Notes: generated by a model not told the origin, from the sequence alone. Positions 1 through 8,944 are shown, counted from the first letter of the stretch. The stretch: 19,565 bases of DNA from SAR202 cluster bacterium AD-804-J14_MRT_500m (GCA_009391275.1 VEXF01000029.1:1-19565); one strand, 5' to 3'. A program made the numbers and translations.

Positions 1-902
1 AATGCATACTTTAATTTCGTTTTCCAATCCTTGTGTAGCCGGTCGGCAGCATCAGCAATTGTACTGCCGTTAATCATTATTATGGGTTGATCGAAATCCG
101 CAGAACCACTCGGGCTCTTGGTATATACACGCAATTTACCAAGCCCCATGAAAACCAGGCGCGATAGTTCCTCGAGCCCTGATCCGTCCAGGCAGGAAAC
201 TTTGACCAAAGAATACAACGTCCCATACTCAGCCATCAGGCCATCATATCTTACGTCGCATCCAGGCATATCGGACTTATTGGCAACCAAAATAGTCGAT
301 TTTTGCATCTTGGGTGCCTCTGGATCACAAGAAGATCCCTTTAGTAAAAGTTCGTACCCCCACTTAGACAAAATTCTCTTGATTACTACAATTTCTCGCA
401 TAGGATTCTCTGAAAGGTTAACAGTAACCAGAATCAAATCCGCGTTTCGCAATAATCCAAAGAGTCTGGTTTGAATATCTCGGTCGTTCAACGAAGGAGT
501 ATCTACGAGTTGTGTATAAACATTTTCAAATGGAAGCATCCCTACCTGTGGAATTTGGGTCGTGAAAGGATAATCCCCGACTTTCGTGGTAGCTCCGGTT
601 AAAGCATTTAGAAGTTCTGATTTTCCTGAATTAGGCAAACCGATAATCAGGGCCTGACCCGCACCTTCTTTACGCAGGCTAAAAGGCTGTGGGCCACCAC
701 CACTAGTTGCTTTTGGCCTTTCTAGAGCTGCTAAATGTCGTGACATCCGTGACCGCAAATCAGCCCGAAGATGATCAGTTCCTTTATGCTTGGGAACAAC
801 GGCCATCATCTCATGTAAAGCGGCAATTCTAGCCGGCAGGTTGGAGGCCTGACGATAACGTTTTTCTGCCTCTTTGTATTGAGGGGTAAGATTAGCAGGC
901 AT
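1..902 (-). CDS. DRG/Obg-type GTPase with C-terminal TGS domain, 3' end cut by window edge
   Basis: Reading the minus strand from ATG at 902-900 gives 300 codons open to the window edge, so the gene is incomplete. A basic helical N-terminus (residues 1-60) precedes a G domain: G1 GLPNSGKS at 88-95, G2 threonines in YPFTT near 111-115, G3 DTPS at 134-137, G4 NKSD at 208-211 and G5-like SCLDGSG at 236-242. A TGS-like segment starts near 257 (LRVYTKSPSG). This order matches DRG-type GTPases, which bind GTP and are thought to act on ribosomes or translation. Oddity: the usual DxPG of G3 reads DTPS, with Ser in place of Gly. The start has AGGA very close to the ATG and an AT-rich TATATA just upstream, so the leader is short. 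Family call is strong; cellular role is inferred. Confidence 0.85.
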   Translation of the reverse strand, partial: MPANLTPQYKEAEKRYRQASNLPARIAALHEMMAVVPKHKGTDHLRADLRSRMSRHLAALERPKATSGGGPQPFSLRKEGAGQALIIGLPNSGKSELLNALTGATTKVGDYPFTTQIPQVGMLPFENVYTQLVDTPSLNDRDIQTRLFGLLRNADLILVTVNLSENPMREIVVIKRILSKWGYELLLKGSSCDPEAPKMQKSTILVANKSDMPGCDVRYDGLMAEYGTLYSLVKVSCLDGSGLEELSRLVFMGLGKLRVYTKSPSGSADFDQPIIMINGSTIADAADRLHKDWKTKLKYA

Positions 903-1209
903 TTCCTATATATCCAATAATTTGAGCCTTGTTAGATTACGACAAAACCGCCTATTGCAGACTACAAGTAAAATCTCGGATGATTTCGATAATAGATTAA
1001 TATGCAGCGCTTGAAAACAAATCGGACAGATCTCCGATAACTCAAATCTTATAAAATAGTGTAGCTTTTGTTTAAAAACATACGTAAATTTCACCTGTAC
1101 AGCCATTTGATAAGATTGCATGCCAAGATTTATTGTTGATTCCGGCACATAATTCGCTTGTAAATAGAATGCCTGTGGATCAAGGGATCAATTACGAAAT
1201 GTCACGACA
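903..1209. other. Intergenic, no supported gene
   Basis: This stretch lies between the divergent GTPase and the NrtS-like remnant. An 80-codon minus-strand frame exists at 906-1148, but it has no Shine-Dalgarno, no recognisable family and random-looking composition. I see no terminator or repeat here. It should contain the promoter of the GTPase gene. Confidence 0.5.
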
Positions 1210-1454
1210 ATGCGTATGCTGTGGAAATATACCTTCACTCGGCTGGTCTTTTGCATTCTCAACTCCAGAAGGACCATGGTCATTCGTTCAATTAAAGTAG
1301 CGGTTCTTGTTGGTGCTCTCCTGACGTTCCTTAATCAAGGAGATACATTATTGATCGGAGAGTGGACCAATAGCTTTTACTGAAAATTCCACTAACTTAC
1401 CTGACACCATTTTTTGTAGCTACTGGAGGTGTTCTGTTGAATGGGCGAATGTGA
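1210..1454 (+). pseudogene. nrtS: NrtS-like nitrate/nitrite transporter, frameshifted
   Basis: ATG at 1210 (or the internal ATG at 1276) opens a short frame with the pattern RSIKVAVLVGALLTFLNQGD, followed by an LLIGEW segment. This resembles the small two-helix NrtS nitrate/nitrite transporters. The frame hits TGA at 1381. If one base were restored at 1381-1383 (TG to TGG, Trp), the reading continues as WKIPLTYLTPFFVATGGVLL and stops at 1452-1454, which is the expected second membrane helix. The gene therefore looks intact except for one deleted base. Either it is a recent pseudogene or the assembly carries a single-base error. The recognition is from memory of the family pattern and could be wrong in detail, but two matched hydrophobic halves in adjacent frames are hard to explain otherwise. 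Confidence 0.55.
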
Positions 1455-1667
1455 GGCAGCCCAACAAATCGCCGAACAGTTTTTCTTCATTAAAACTGGG
1501 AAACCCACCTCCACCTACATAAAGATGAATATCCTCGTCTAGGTTTGCAACATCGATCACTCCGGGACCTATCCTGGATCTAAGTCAATTCCAAAAAATC
1601 GATTTACGCTTTTCTTCTGAGGGATATACCTTGATTCAACCACATTTTGGCACCATTCTGGGCTAGG
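1420..1667 (-). pseudogene. Broken minus-strand reading frame, unrecognised
   Basis: Two minus-strand frames join into protein-like sequence: an upstream part (1667 down to a TAG at 1571-1569) that ends RFFGIDLDPG, and a downstream part (from about 1572 to a TAG at 1422-1420) containing IGPGVIDVANLDEDIH and LYVGGGGFPSF. One indel near 1570 would fuse them into about 80 residues. I do not recognise the family. No convincing start codon or Shine-Dalgarno is visible, and a TGA lies in frame just upstream (1670-1668). The 3' end overlaps the tail of the NrtS-like remnant in convergent orientation. It may be a decayed gene end or chance coding-like sequence. Confidence 0.25.
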
Positions 1668-1776
1668 TCAATCTAGAATCCTGAACGTCACCAAACCGCG
1701 GAGTATAGTAATATGATTCAGAGTACAAGTTATCCAACAGAGTCGTTATTGATGAATTTCAAAGGAGATATAAAAG
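1455..1776. other. Mostly non-coding stretch upstream of the cyclase gene
   Basis: Apart from the doubtful minus-strand remnant that ends inside it, this stretch has no supported gene on either strand. The last part carries the ribosome binding site of the cyclase gene (AAAGGAGA at 1761-1768). I found no clear -35/-10 pair. Confidence 0.4.
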
Positions 1777-2694
1777 ATGCCAGAGAAGGCGAAGCCAACT
1801 AAAGAAGAAGTCCTATCATACCTGAAAAAAAGACGGAATTGGGGCAGATGGAAAGAGAACGGGTCGGCCGGGGCGATTAATCTGATTACGCCTGATAAAC
1901 GTCTGGCAGCATTAAAGATGCCCACAAAAGGACGTGCAATCTCTCTGAGTCGCCCATGGAATGTAGAACCATCGTTTGAAAACCAAAGGCCAGCACAACA
2001 ATACATGACTCAAGCGGCACGAGATCCTGATGGTGGCATTGCAATGGACTATTACGGCATCTTTTACCATGGACAGGCGACGACACACATAGACGCATTA
2101 TGTCACATGTGGGACGAGGACGGAATGTGGGATGGGAAAAATCCAGATGAGATTGTCACATACTCAGGTGCCAAATACGGATCTGTCGATGCCTGGAGCG
2201 AAGGTATTCTTACTCGTGGAGTTCTCCTTGATATCCCTAAACTACGAGGAGAGCCATACGTCACTAGAGACAAACCGGTTCATGGGTGGGAACTAGAGGA
2301 TGCCGCGAAAAACGAGGGAGTAACACTAGAACCCGGAGACGCAGTCTTGGTATATAGCGGGCGCGAAGCCTACGCTCGCGATCATGGCGGTATGTGGATG
2401 GAAAGTGATGGACGGGCTGGTTTACACGCATCATGTCTCCCATTTATTCGGGACAATGACGTTTCGATCCTCTTGTGGGACATGATGGATGCAGCACCTA
2501 ATGAATACGATGTCCCTTTCACGATGCACGCTGTATTGTATTGTTATGGAGTAGCGTTAGTCGACAACACATTGTTGGAACCGCTATCGCAGATATGTGC
2601 TGAAGAGGGAACCTACAACTTCCTGTTAACCATCAATCCATTAGTTGTAGTTGGAGGTACCGGATCGCCAGTCAATCCTATAGCAGTATTCTGA
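1777..2694 (+). CDS. Cyclase family protein (metal-dependent hydrolase, kynurenine formamidase-like fold)
   Basis: A 305-residue protein of the PF04199 cyclase/kynurenine formamidase superfamily. The metal-binding signature is clear: H98-G-Q-A-T-T-H104-I-D106-A-L-C-H110, the longer-subunit version of the HxGTHxDxxxH motif. Other family hallmarks are EPGDAVLVYSG at 185-195 and LHASCLPFIRDNDVSILLWD at 216-235. Family members hydrolyse amide, lactone or N-formyl bonds using a divalent metal in the cytoplasm; the substrate here cannot be read from sequence. The start ATG has a strong Shine-Dalgarno (AAAGGAGA) 8 bases upstream. The gene stands alone and converges on the VOC gene, with only 39 bases between the stop codons. 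Such hydrolases are common in catabolic clusters, but it is not in an operon with the dioxygenase genes. Confidence 0.9.
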   Translation: MPEKAKPTKEEVLSYLKKRRNWGRWKENGSAGAINLITPDKRLAALKMPTKGRAISLSRPWNVEPSFENQRPAQQYMTQAARDPDGGIAMDYYGIFYHGQATTHIDALCHMWDEDGMWDGKNPDEIVTYSGAKYGSVDAWSEGILTRGVLLDIPKLRGEPYVTRDKPVHGWELEDAAKNEGVTLEPGDAVLVYSGREAYARDHGGMWMESDGRAGLHASCLPFIRDNDVSILLWDMMDAAPNEYDVPFTMHAVLYCYGVALVDNTLLEPLSQICAEEGTYNFLLTINPLVVVGGTGSPVNPIAVF

Positions 2695-2733
2695 ACAAAT
2701 ACCACCGAGAAATTTTATGCTATAGAGGCTATG

Positions 2734-3192
2734 CTACGCCTTTCGGATCCCAAGCTCTATAGTCATGCCGTTGGGATCTTTCAAATAGACTGAATCGCCG
2801 ATTCGGCGATTGGTGACGCCTTCTAAAGCAAGTCTATCCGAGATCTCCTCGTATTCTGCTTCCGGCACGTTAATAGCTATATGCATCATGCCCCCGATAC
2901 CTTCTTCTACAGGCGTCTGTATACGAGCTACGTGAGGAAAATCGAAGAAAGCTAAACCCATTCCATTCCCCATATCAACATTCATATGAGTGGATTGAGG
3001 CTCATCCCTATTCCCTGTGACACTGATCACTGGCATCCCAAGGACCCTAGAATAGAAATCTGCAGTCTTTTCTAAATCATTAGCAAATATAGCGATATGA
3101 TTAACGCCTTCGGTAGAAGCCTTACGCCGATTTTTTAATATGAACCGCTTTAGTCTTTCTCTTTTTTCGCTTAATCCACGATCATCAACCAC
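2734..3192 (-). CDS. VOC-family (glyoxalase/extradiol dioxygenase fold) protein
   Basis: A 152-residue protein with one pair of beta-alpha-beta-beta-beta modules. The first module starts at about residue 30 (NHIAIFANDLEKTADFYSRV, followed by LGMPV). The second starts near 101 (GMMHIAINVPEAEYEEI) and ends VYLKDPNGMTIELG. Likely metal ligands are H32, H104 and E146. The length fits one-pair VOC proteins such as glyoxalase I or fosfomycin-resistance-like enzymes; it is about half the size of two-pair extradiol dioxygenases such as BphC. The best start is GTG at 3192, 5 bases after GGAGGC. About the first 27 residues are charged and precede the fold. It lies 93 bases downstream of the di-haem lipoprotein gene on the same strand, and could be co-transcribed with it. 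The reaction is unknown. Confidence 0.85.
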   Translation of the reverse strand: MVDDRGLSEKRERLKRFILKNRRKASTEGVNHIAIFANDLEKTADFYSRVLGMPVISVTGNRDEPQSTHMNVDMGNGMGLAFFDFPHVARIQTPVEEGIGGMMHIAINVPEAEYEEISDRLALEGVTNRRIGDSVYLKDPNGMTIELGIRKA

Positions 3193-3285
3193 GATTTGCC
3201 TCCTGTACTGTCAAATGCCTACGGATCATTCACCATGATATAGGTTTAATAAAGCCGGAGCCAGGCACATATTTTATACAATTCG

Positions 3286-5256
3286 TCAATCGAAAATTTC
3301 TTGAACTTCATTCTCAGATAAAGGCAATGACAATAAGAACGTTTCTAAAGCAACCAGTTCAAATTCGGAAAGAGTAGCAGTATTACCGTGATTCTCTGAC
3401 GGGTTAAACTTGACCAATACTTCCCTTAGCGTAGAAGCTCTCCCATCATGCAAAAAGGGAGGAGTGGACCATAATTCTCTGAGGCTTGGAGTGTCAAAAG
3501 CAACACCCATGACCTCAAGAATTTTGCCTGATTCATCTGGATGATCATAGAATTCGGTGCCAGTTCCGACATCGTGCCTCTCCTGATCCGTGAAAAGTGG
3601 CGGAAAGTGACAGACAAGGCATCCGGCAGACTTGAAAATCTGACCTCCTCTTCGAGCCTCAACCGATAAGTCTTTCCCATTCAGCCTAAGCGGACTGCTA
3701 TGCGGTTGTAGTGTGTTGATGTATTGTGCCAATGCTTCTAGCTTTTGCTCAGACAACCCAGTACCAGCCATCAATCCCGTAAATGTTTGTTGAAATGTTA
3801 GAAGATCGGCACGGTCAGCGGACCAGTGTAGAGGCTCGGTGCTAGCAATACCTCTCAAAATCGGGGTGTTCCTGGGGCCTCCAACTGTACCAAGCCACGT
3901 TTGACCATCAGTTCCACCATCAAAATGACACGATGCACACGACATCCAGTTATCTTTAGCGATCTCGTCCGGACGGCTCGTAAAAAAGAGTCGTTCTCCT
4001 TCTTGGATCAAAATCGGCCGCGTATCCACGACTAACGGGAATGTATTAACCACTTCCAATGTGTTCGTATCAATAACACTGATGTCATCAGAAACCAAGT
4101 TAAGGGTATATGCTAACTCTCCGCTGCTAGAAATAGCCAAATCCCGTGGATTCTGGCCAACAACAATATGCCCTATAGAAGGCTGTTGTGAGAGACTAAC
4201 AACCGACACATCATCACTTGCAGCATTCACCACATACAATCTGTCTCCTTGTGGGCCCAAAACTGCAGCGGTGGGCATGCCTACTGGAGTATCAATTGAG
4301 TCCAAGGCAAGAGTTTCTCTAACTTTCCGAACTAGATCATCTGTATCCAGAACACCAACGACCGGCGACACCGTCGTGTCGAACAATCTAGCCATATTCG
4401 CAACATTTTGGCGTTGGTGAGGGACATATGCTCTTGGATGCGATTCATGAAGAGTTATGCTCTCACCCATGACAGACTGACCTCCCAATTCTATAGAACC
4501 CACCTGGTCTAAAGAATGAATATCAAATACCATCACGTCATCATCTGACCTGTGGACGACAAACAGAGACCGATCTTTAATAGCCATCCCACTAGGACTT
4601 AATCCTGTTTCCGCGCGAGATATTTGAGCCAAACTATCTAGTTCCAACTTCAGAAGCGACGATTCCCCGTTCAAAGTCACAAAAACACCGTCACCTACTA
4701 CTAGTATCCCAAAAGGTCCATTTCCTACAAATGTCCTATTGAGGATTTTGCCAGTATTTTCTTGAATCACAATTACTTCACCTGTATCAAAGCAAGTTGC
4801 GAGCAACCTAGGGGAGACTCTGCTCACAGTCACTGGCTCGCAATGAACGTTTGTCTGCCAGAGCAGCTCACCATTTGGGAGGTTAAGTTGGGTAATAGTT
4901 TGGGTAGATGGATGACTCGCCCACAACGCATAATTTGTGATCAATAGCCTTGCGGTGCGTCGTACCCGGTAAGAGGGAACTATTAGATTTGCTTTGTCAA
5001 GATTCGTAGAATCAAAAACATATTGCCGTGTAGAGGAATTCACTGTGCCAGTAGGAATCGGATGATCACTAGAATGTGTTATTGATTCGATGGACGGTGT
5101 TGGTAAACCGATTGTGTTGATTGAGCGTACAATTTCTCCAGCGGCTACTTCGTTGGATATCTGATCATCACGAACATTGTCAGTCCTTTTTGACATGCCT
5201 TTCTCACAAGCCAGCAATAATGACAGAATGATCAGAAAGAATAAGACACGTACCAC
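3286..5256 (-). CDS. Lipoprotein with YVTN-type beta-propeller fused to di-haem cytochrome c peroxidase/MauG-like domain
   Basis: 656 residues. The N-terminus is a lipoprotein signal peptide (hydrophobic core to residue 16, lipobox LLLAC, lipidated Cys17), so the protein is exported and membrane-anchored. Residues about 80-425 form repeated beta-propeller blades, with YVVNAASDDVSVVSL and AYTLNLVSDDISVIDTNT as typical YVTN-like repeats. The C-terminal part carries two c-type haem sites, C440-A-S-C-H444 and C546-L-V-C-H550, plus the RNTPILRG and TPPFLHDGRAST stretches typical of the CcpA/MauG superfamily. That family reduces peroxide or oxidises protein partners using two haems. The start is GTG at 5256. 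The gene follows the giant lipoprotein gene by 34 bases on the same strand, which suggests one transcript and a shared function at the cell surface. The substrate is unknown. Confidence 0.88.
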   Translation of the reverse strand: MVRVLFFLIILSLLLACEKGMSKRTDNVRDDQISNEVAAGEIVRSINTIGLPTPSIESITHSSDHPIPTGTVNSSTRQYVFDSTNLDKANLIVPSYRVRRTARLLITNYALWASHPSTQTITQLNLPNGELLWQTNVHCEPVTVSRVSPRLLATCFDTGEVIVIQENTGKILNRTFVGNGPFGILVVGDGVFVTLNGESSLLKLELDSLAQISRAETGLSPSGMAIKDRSLFVVHRSDDDVMVFDIHSLDQVGSIELGGQSVMGESITLHESHPRAYVPHQRQNVANMARLFDTTVSPVVGVLDTDDLVRKVRETLALDSIDTPVGMPTAAVLGPQGDRLYVVNAASDDVSVVSLSQQPSIGHIVVGQNPRDLAISSSGELAYTLNLVSDDISVIDTNTLEVVNTFPLVVDTRPILIQEGERLFFTSRPDEIAKDNWMSCASCHFDGGTDGQTWLGTVGGPRNTPILRGIASTEPLHWSADRADLLTFQQTFTGLMAGTGLSEQKLEALAQYINTLQPHSSPLRLNGKDLSVEARRGGQIFKSAGCLVCHFPPLFTDQERHDVGTGTEFYDHPDESGKILEVMGVAFDTPSLRELWSTPPFLHDGRASTLREVLVKFNPSENHGNTATLSEFELVALETFLLSLPLSENEVQEIFD

Positions 5257-5290
5257 AGATACGACCGATTTTCACCTTTGCTTCAGAAGT

Positions 5291-8200
5291 TCACGACTCC
5301 GCAAGTGCTAGGACGTCGTCGCCTTGAAGAAGAATTTGGCTAGCATAACTGGTCCTTTTGCCTGAAGAGTCGTTGCCAGTTACGGCTAAGGTGATAACAA
5401 CGGTATCTCCCGGAACACTATCTAAATTATCAAACAACCTGTTTAGCCCAACCAAGTCGTAACTGTATATGAAACTACCCGCATCGGATGACGATGTCCC
5501 ACTTTCTAGAACAGTACCCGTGAGATTAACGGTGTAATGAGTGCTCACATCTGCCAGGCCTGTAGGAATATTAGCAGAAATCACGAGTGGTTTACCGGAT
5601 ACCAATTTAGCACCGGTCTTCTGCAAACTCAGCTTGAGATAACTGTTCGCACTTCGAGGGACAACATAGAATTTATAAGTCCCGTCCGCAGTACCAAGAA
5701 TACCGCCCGTTGGATATGGTTCGTGAACTAATCCAGCAGATGTAATTCCATCGTGGGTGACTTTAACTTTTACTGTGTAAGTGCCAGGTTCTGAAACAAC
5801 AAAGTCGTCATCGGGATTGTAAAAGTATCCTATTTTATTAGCTCTTCCCAGCGAATGAACAATCTGTCCATTAGGATCTGTTACCGTTATTTCAGTCAAC
5901 GATGGAAGTGTCGGCCACATAGCTCCACTAAACGAAAAGGAATCGCCCACCTCCAGAACGCTGCCCGGCATTACTCCAATCGGTGTAAAAAAGATATCGA
6001 TTTCTTCTCCAAGCAAGGTTAAGAGAGGCCCTCCACTAGGACCACCAGCGGCACCTTGGAAGGGAGGGAATACCCGTTGGCTTAACGTGGTTCCTTTCCG
6101 TATCATCGCTGCCATGGATCCGTAAATAGCATATTCGTTCGTGCTTGATGACGAGTTACGGTACACCACTCCACCGTATTGTAGCTTTACGTCAGTAGGT
6201 AGATCGCCTTCTCCGCCGTTGCCTGGTTGTAGGTTGTACGGATCCCCAAATTGCCAATAGGCTCTCTGAACCTCTCCTGTGCCTACAAAACTGCGGACCG
6301 TAACGCCTGGACGCTGCACACTGGTGTAGTAATATGCCCAAGTATCTATAAGTTCAGGATACTGGACTGCTGGAAGGCGCATAGAGGTCATTTCCGGAAA
6401 ACCTATCTCCATTTCTCCAGTTATATCTTTCCCTTGGTTGCGCTGTTGGGTATGAAGATCCGTTATCTTATCCGGATCGTGAAGCGTGAGGATAGGGAAG
6501 ATCCCGCTGGAAGTCCCATCTGCAGCCCATTGCACATCGCCCGTGTTATAAGGATAGAAGACTTGTGGTACAGCCCCACCTTCACTCTCGCCATTCACAC
6601 CAGGAGGATCAATATTTTTCATGAAGAACCATTGAGGAGTTGATCCGGGTTCGACATTTACAGAGGCGATACCCCGTTTGCCGTGAGCAACTAGCTTCGT
6701 ATTAGGTGTCTCTACCACTGAACTCCCCTTCACACCACCCCTCCACATGACACCGTCTACATCAACATAGCTCGCTGTAACATCAACTACATATTCTCCC
6801 GCAATTGAGATGTTGATGCGCTCTGAATCAACTCCTGGGTGAAAATAACCGTATCGGTTTGCGGTTCCGACGATAGTTTTTGAAATAACAGGATCAGAAG
6901 GGGAATTTGTAAAAAGCTTAAAATCTATGGTTACATCTGCTGGAACTCCTGGCCGTGTGTGAACGACAGGTGACAATATATCACCAACTTCGAAGGGCGT
7001 GTTAAGGAACGTTCCCATATCTAAATCCAATGGTTTTGCTACATAGACATCGTAACTGCCTCCACCGGAATAGGTTATCCCAGTTGCATCCTGCACCCAC
7101 CCTTCCATTTTCACGACATGATGCCCGTAATCGGTGAATTGATGTTCAAATGTCTGGTCAAAAGTAGTTAACTCATAGAAAGCCTGAACTGAGGTAGACC
7201 CGAAAATTTCCATAGGGTTGCCGGAGATTTTAGCCCTGCCAGACCGGAATGGACCACTACCTAAATTTTTTACGGAACCATCCGGAGCAGTAACGCTAAC
7301 CCGAAGTTCGCCTGAAGGCAGAAGAAAAGTGACTAAAGGTGGGACTGGTATATTAGGTCCTCCCATATGATGACCAATAGTTGGTAAAAAGGGTTCTAAC
7401 CGGTAAGTTATAGGACTGCCAGTGGTTGTATCATCTTTAGGAACTATCAAGGAATCTACACCAAAGCTCACCTTATTTCCAAGAGAGAAAATTCCCTGAT
7501 CCTCTTTTGCTATACCACCGCGCGACCCGTTATTTAAAGTATTAGCCAAGAGCATCCAAGGCAATCTCGGAGCAGATGGTTCTCCAATCCGAAAGACTGG
7601 TAATAATGCTTGGCAAGTAGCTGTACGTAAAAGCAAACCCTCGTCCCCACCTGAAGGCGGATTAATCACTTGTCCAGGCTCTTCCCAGATAAACCTAGGC
7701 TGCCAGTTTATTCGGCCTACATAGTGACCTGAAGGCAACCATTCAGGAACCTGTTGGGAGAACTCCATTTCAATAGTCAATGTATTGCCAGATATAGATA
7801 TTTTATTAATCGAAGATGAAAATTCCTGTGCGTTATGTTCATATCCACCTCTAGAAAAAATCGGTATCCCGGTAGGAGTCAGGAGAGCTGGTACAAACGT
7901 TGCCTGCAATGCATTGCCTTCTGAATCATTAATGCGTGATAAGTTTAGAGATGGATACAATCTTCGGTTTTGGATCTGATCTATATCTACATGTTGAGAT
8001 ATATTCGGGGACGTGTAAGAAAACTCGATTTCGTAATGGATGAAATCATTGTGCTTGAAACTCCATCCATTTTGCACACCTTCAGCTCTCCAGTGGCCTG
8101 TACCTATGGAATCTGGAGCAGCCGCAGAAAAAGGTATATCTAATTGTGAATCTGGTTTTTGCAATTCCACGATATTTTGTAACGCCGGACTTCCATGCAT

Positions 8201-8944
8201 CCAATCGGCAGCGTCAGAATCACCATAGCTAATCACCATCGTAGATCCTTTGACTGCTGGCACTGAAGCGTCAAAGCTTCCGTCGCTGTTGGAAGTAGTT
8301 TTAACACTGGCGCCGGTTTGCAAGTTTTGCACGAATACGGTGTAGCGGCCCGGGACGGCACCAGGGGCTCCGTTAACCGTAAGATTCCCATCCGCACCTA
8401 TATCAGAGTATGAGAGTTTATTTAAATCGGGTGGAATCTCCATCGCGCTCCCGATAGGAGCCTGCATTGAAGAAATGCTAATGGGCGACGATTCCATTGA
8501 CGCAGGGAGGGGAGGTGATTCTGATCTGGTTTTGGACACTGGTTGAACGGTATTTGCCATACCAGCAAGAGGGGCACCACCGGGCTTCCGTCCATGGGAT
8601 TGATTGGGTGGGGGCGGCGGCGTATTTTTTGGCTGTCTCGGTGGTGGCGGTGGAGTGCCTTCCTGTTGCCCATCTGCCGGTTTTGTGGGCAGTTGTGGAG
8701 TACCTTTCTGTTGTCCACCTGCCGGTTTTGTGGGCAGTTGTGGAGTATTCTTCGGCATGTTTGCAACAGAAGACGGTGGAGTTGGTGTTGCAACATCAGA
8801 AATTGTAGCTTCACTTGGAAGCGAGGTTGCTGATGGAATCTGCGATTGGACATCAGGATTAGACACTCCCGTGCCTCCACCGCACCCTATGATGAAGGCA
8901 AGACAACAACCCAAGACCAGATACTTTAGATACGTTGTACGCAC
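5291..8944 (-). CDS. Very large exported lipoprotein with proline-rich linker and Ig-like beta domains
   Basis: 1217 residues, no named family recognised. It has a lipoprotein signal peptide (R2, K7, hydrophobic core, lipobox IIGC, lipidated Cys21, then GGG). Residues about 53-127 are low-complexity and proline-rich, including PPPPP runs and two copies of a 15-residue unit (TPQLPTKPA core). After this come beta-rich segments: an Ig/carboxypeptidase-regulatory-like module near 187-240, and at least two similar later modules that share the patterns GxANxxGYF and GxYxVxVxxxxxDG. This is likely a surface-exposed structural or binding protein. The GTG start at 8944 has no Shine-Dalgarno, but a perfect TATAAT lies 6 bases upstream, so translation may be leaderless. 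It heads a likely two-gene unit with the downstream propeller/di-haem lipoprotein, which may act on it or with it (inference). Confidence 0.8.
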   Translation of the reverse strand: MRTTYLKYLVLGCCLAFIIGCGGGTGVSNPDVQSQIPSATSLPSEATISDVATPTPPSSVANMPKNTPQLPTKPAGGQQKGTPQLPTKPADGQQEGTPPPPPRQPKNTPPPPPNQSHGRKPGGAPLAGMANTVQPVSKTRSESPPLPASMESSPISISSMQAPIGSAMEIPPDLNKLSYSDIGADGNLTVNGAPGAVPGRYTVFVQNLQTGASVKTTSNSDGSFDASVPAVKGSTMVISYGDSDAADWMHGSPALQNIVELQKPDSQLDIPFSAAAPDSIGTGHWRAEGVQNGWSFKHNDFIHYEIEFSYTSPNISQHVDIDQIQNRRLYPSLNLSRINDSEGNALQATFVPALLTPTGIPIFSRGGYEHNAQEFSSSINKISISGNTLTIEMEFSQQVPEWLPSGHYVGRINWQPRFIWEEPGQVINPPSGGDEGLLLRTATCQALLPVFRIGEPSAPRLPWMLLANTLNNGSRGGIAKEDQGIFSLGNKVSFGVDSLIVPKDDTTTGSPITYRLEPFLPTIGHHMGGPNIPVPPLVTFLLPSGELRVSVTAPDGSVKNLGSGPFRSGRAKISGNPMEIFGSTSVQAFYELTTFDQTFEHQFTDYGHHVVKMEGWVQDATGITYSGGGSYDVYVAKPLDLDMGTFLNTPFEVGDILSPVVHTRPGVPADVTIDFKLFTNSPSDPVISKTIVGTANRYGYFHPGVDSERINISIAGEYVVDVTASYVDVDGVMWRGGVKGSSVVETPNTKLVAHGKRGIASVNVEPGSTPQWFFMKNIDPPGVNGESEGGAVPQVFYPYNTGDVQWAADGTSSGIFPILTLHDPDKITDLHTQQRNQGKDITGEMEIGFPEMTSMRLPAVQYPELIDTWAYYYTSVQRPGVTVRSFVGTGEVQRAYWQFGDPYNLQPGNGGEGDLPTDVKLQYGGVVYRNSSSSTNEYAIYGSMAAMIRKGTTLSQRVFPPFQGAAGGPSGGPLLTLLGEEIDIFFTPIGVMPGSVLEVGDSFSFSGAMWPTLPSLTEITVTDPNGQIVHSLGRANKIGYFYNPDDDFVVSEPGTYTVKVKVTHDGITSAGLVHEPYPTGGILGTADGTYKFYVVPRSANSYLKLSLQKTGAKLVSGKPLVISANIPTGLADVSTHYTVNLTGTVLESGTSSSDAGSFIYSYDLVGLNRLFDNLDSVPGDTVVITLAVTGNDSSGKRTSYASQILLQGDDVLALAES
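8660..8749 (-). repeat. Two tandem 45-bp units encoding a TPQLPTKPA-type repeat
   Basis: Two adjacent 45-bp units encode residues 66-80 and 81-95 of the giant lipoprotein (NTPQLPTKPAGGQQK and GTPQLPTKPADGQQE). The DNA copies share a long identical core and differ at a few positions. They sit at the start of the proline-rich linker, a region that commonly changes length by slippage. Confidence 0.85.

Noticed and set aside
906..1148. 80-codon minus-strand frame just upstream of the GTPase gene, with a few Cys residues
   Set aside because: No Shine-Dalgarno, no recognisable family, random-looking composition; the Cys spacing is not a convincing zinc motif.
1381..1383. TGA in the NrtS-like frame as another possible selenocysteine codon
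   Set aside because: The following codons in that frame soon reach TAA (1393-1395); the protein continues only after a frame change, so this is an indel.
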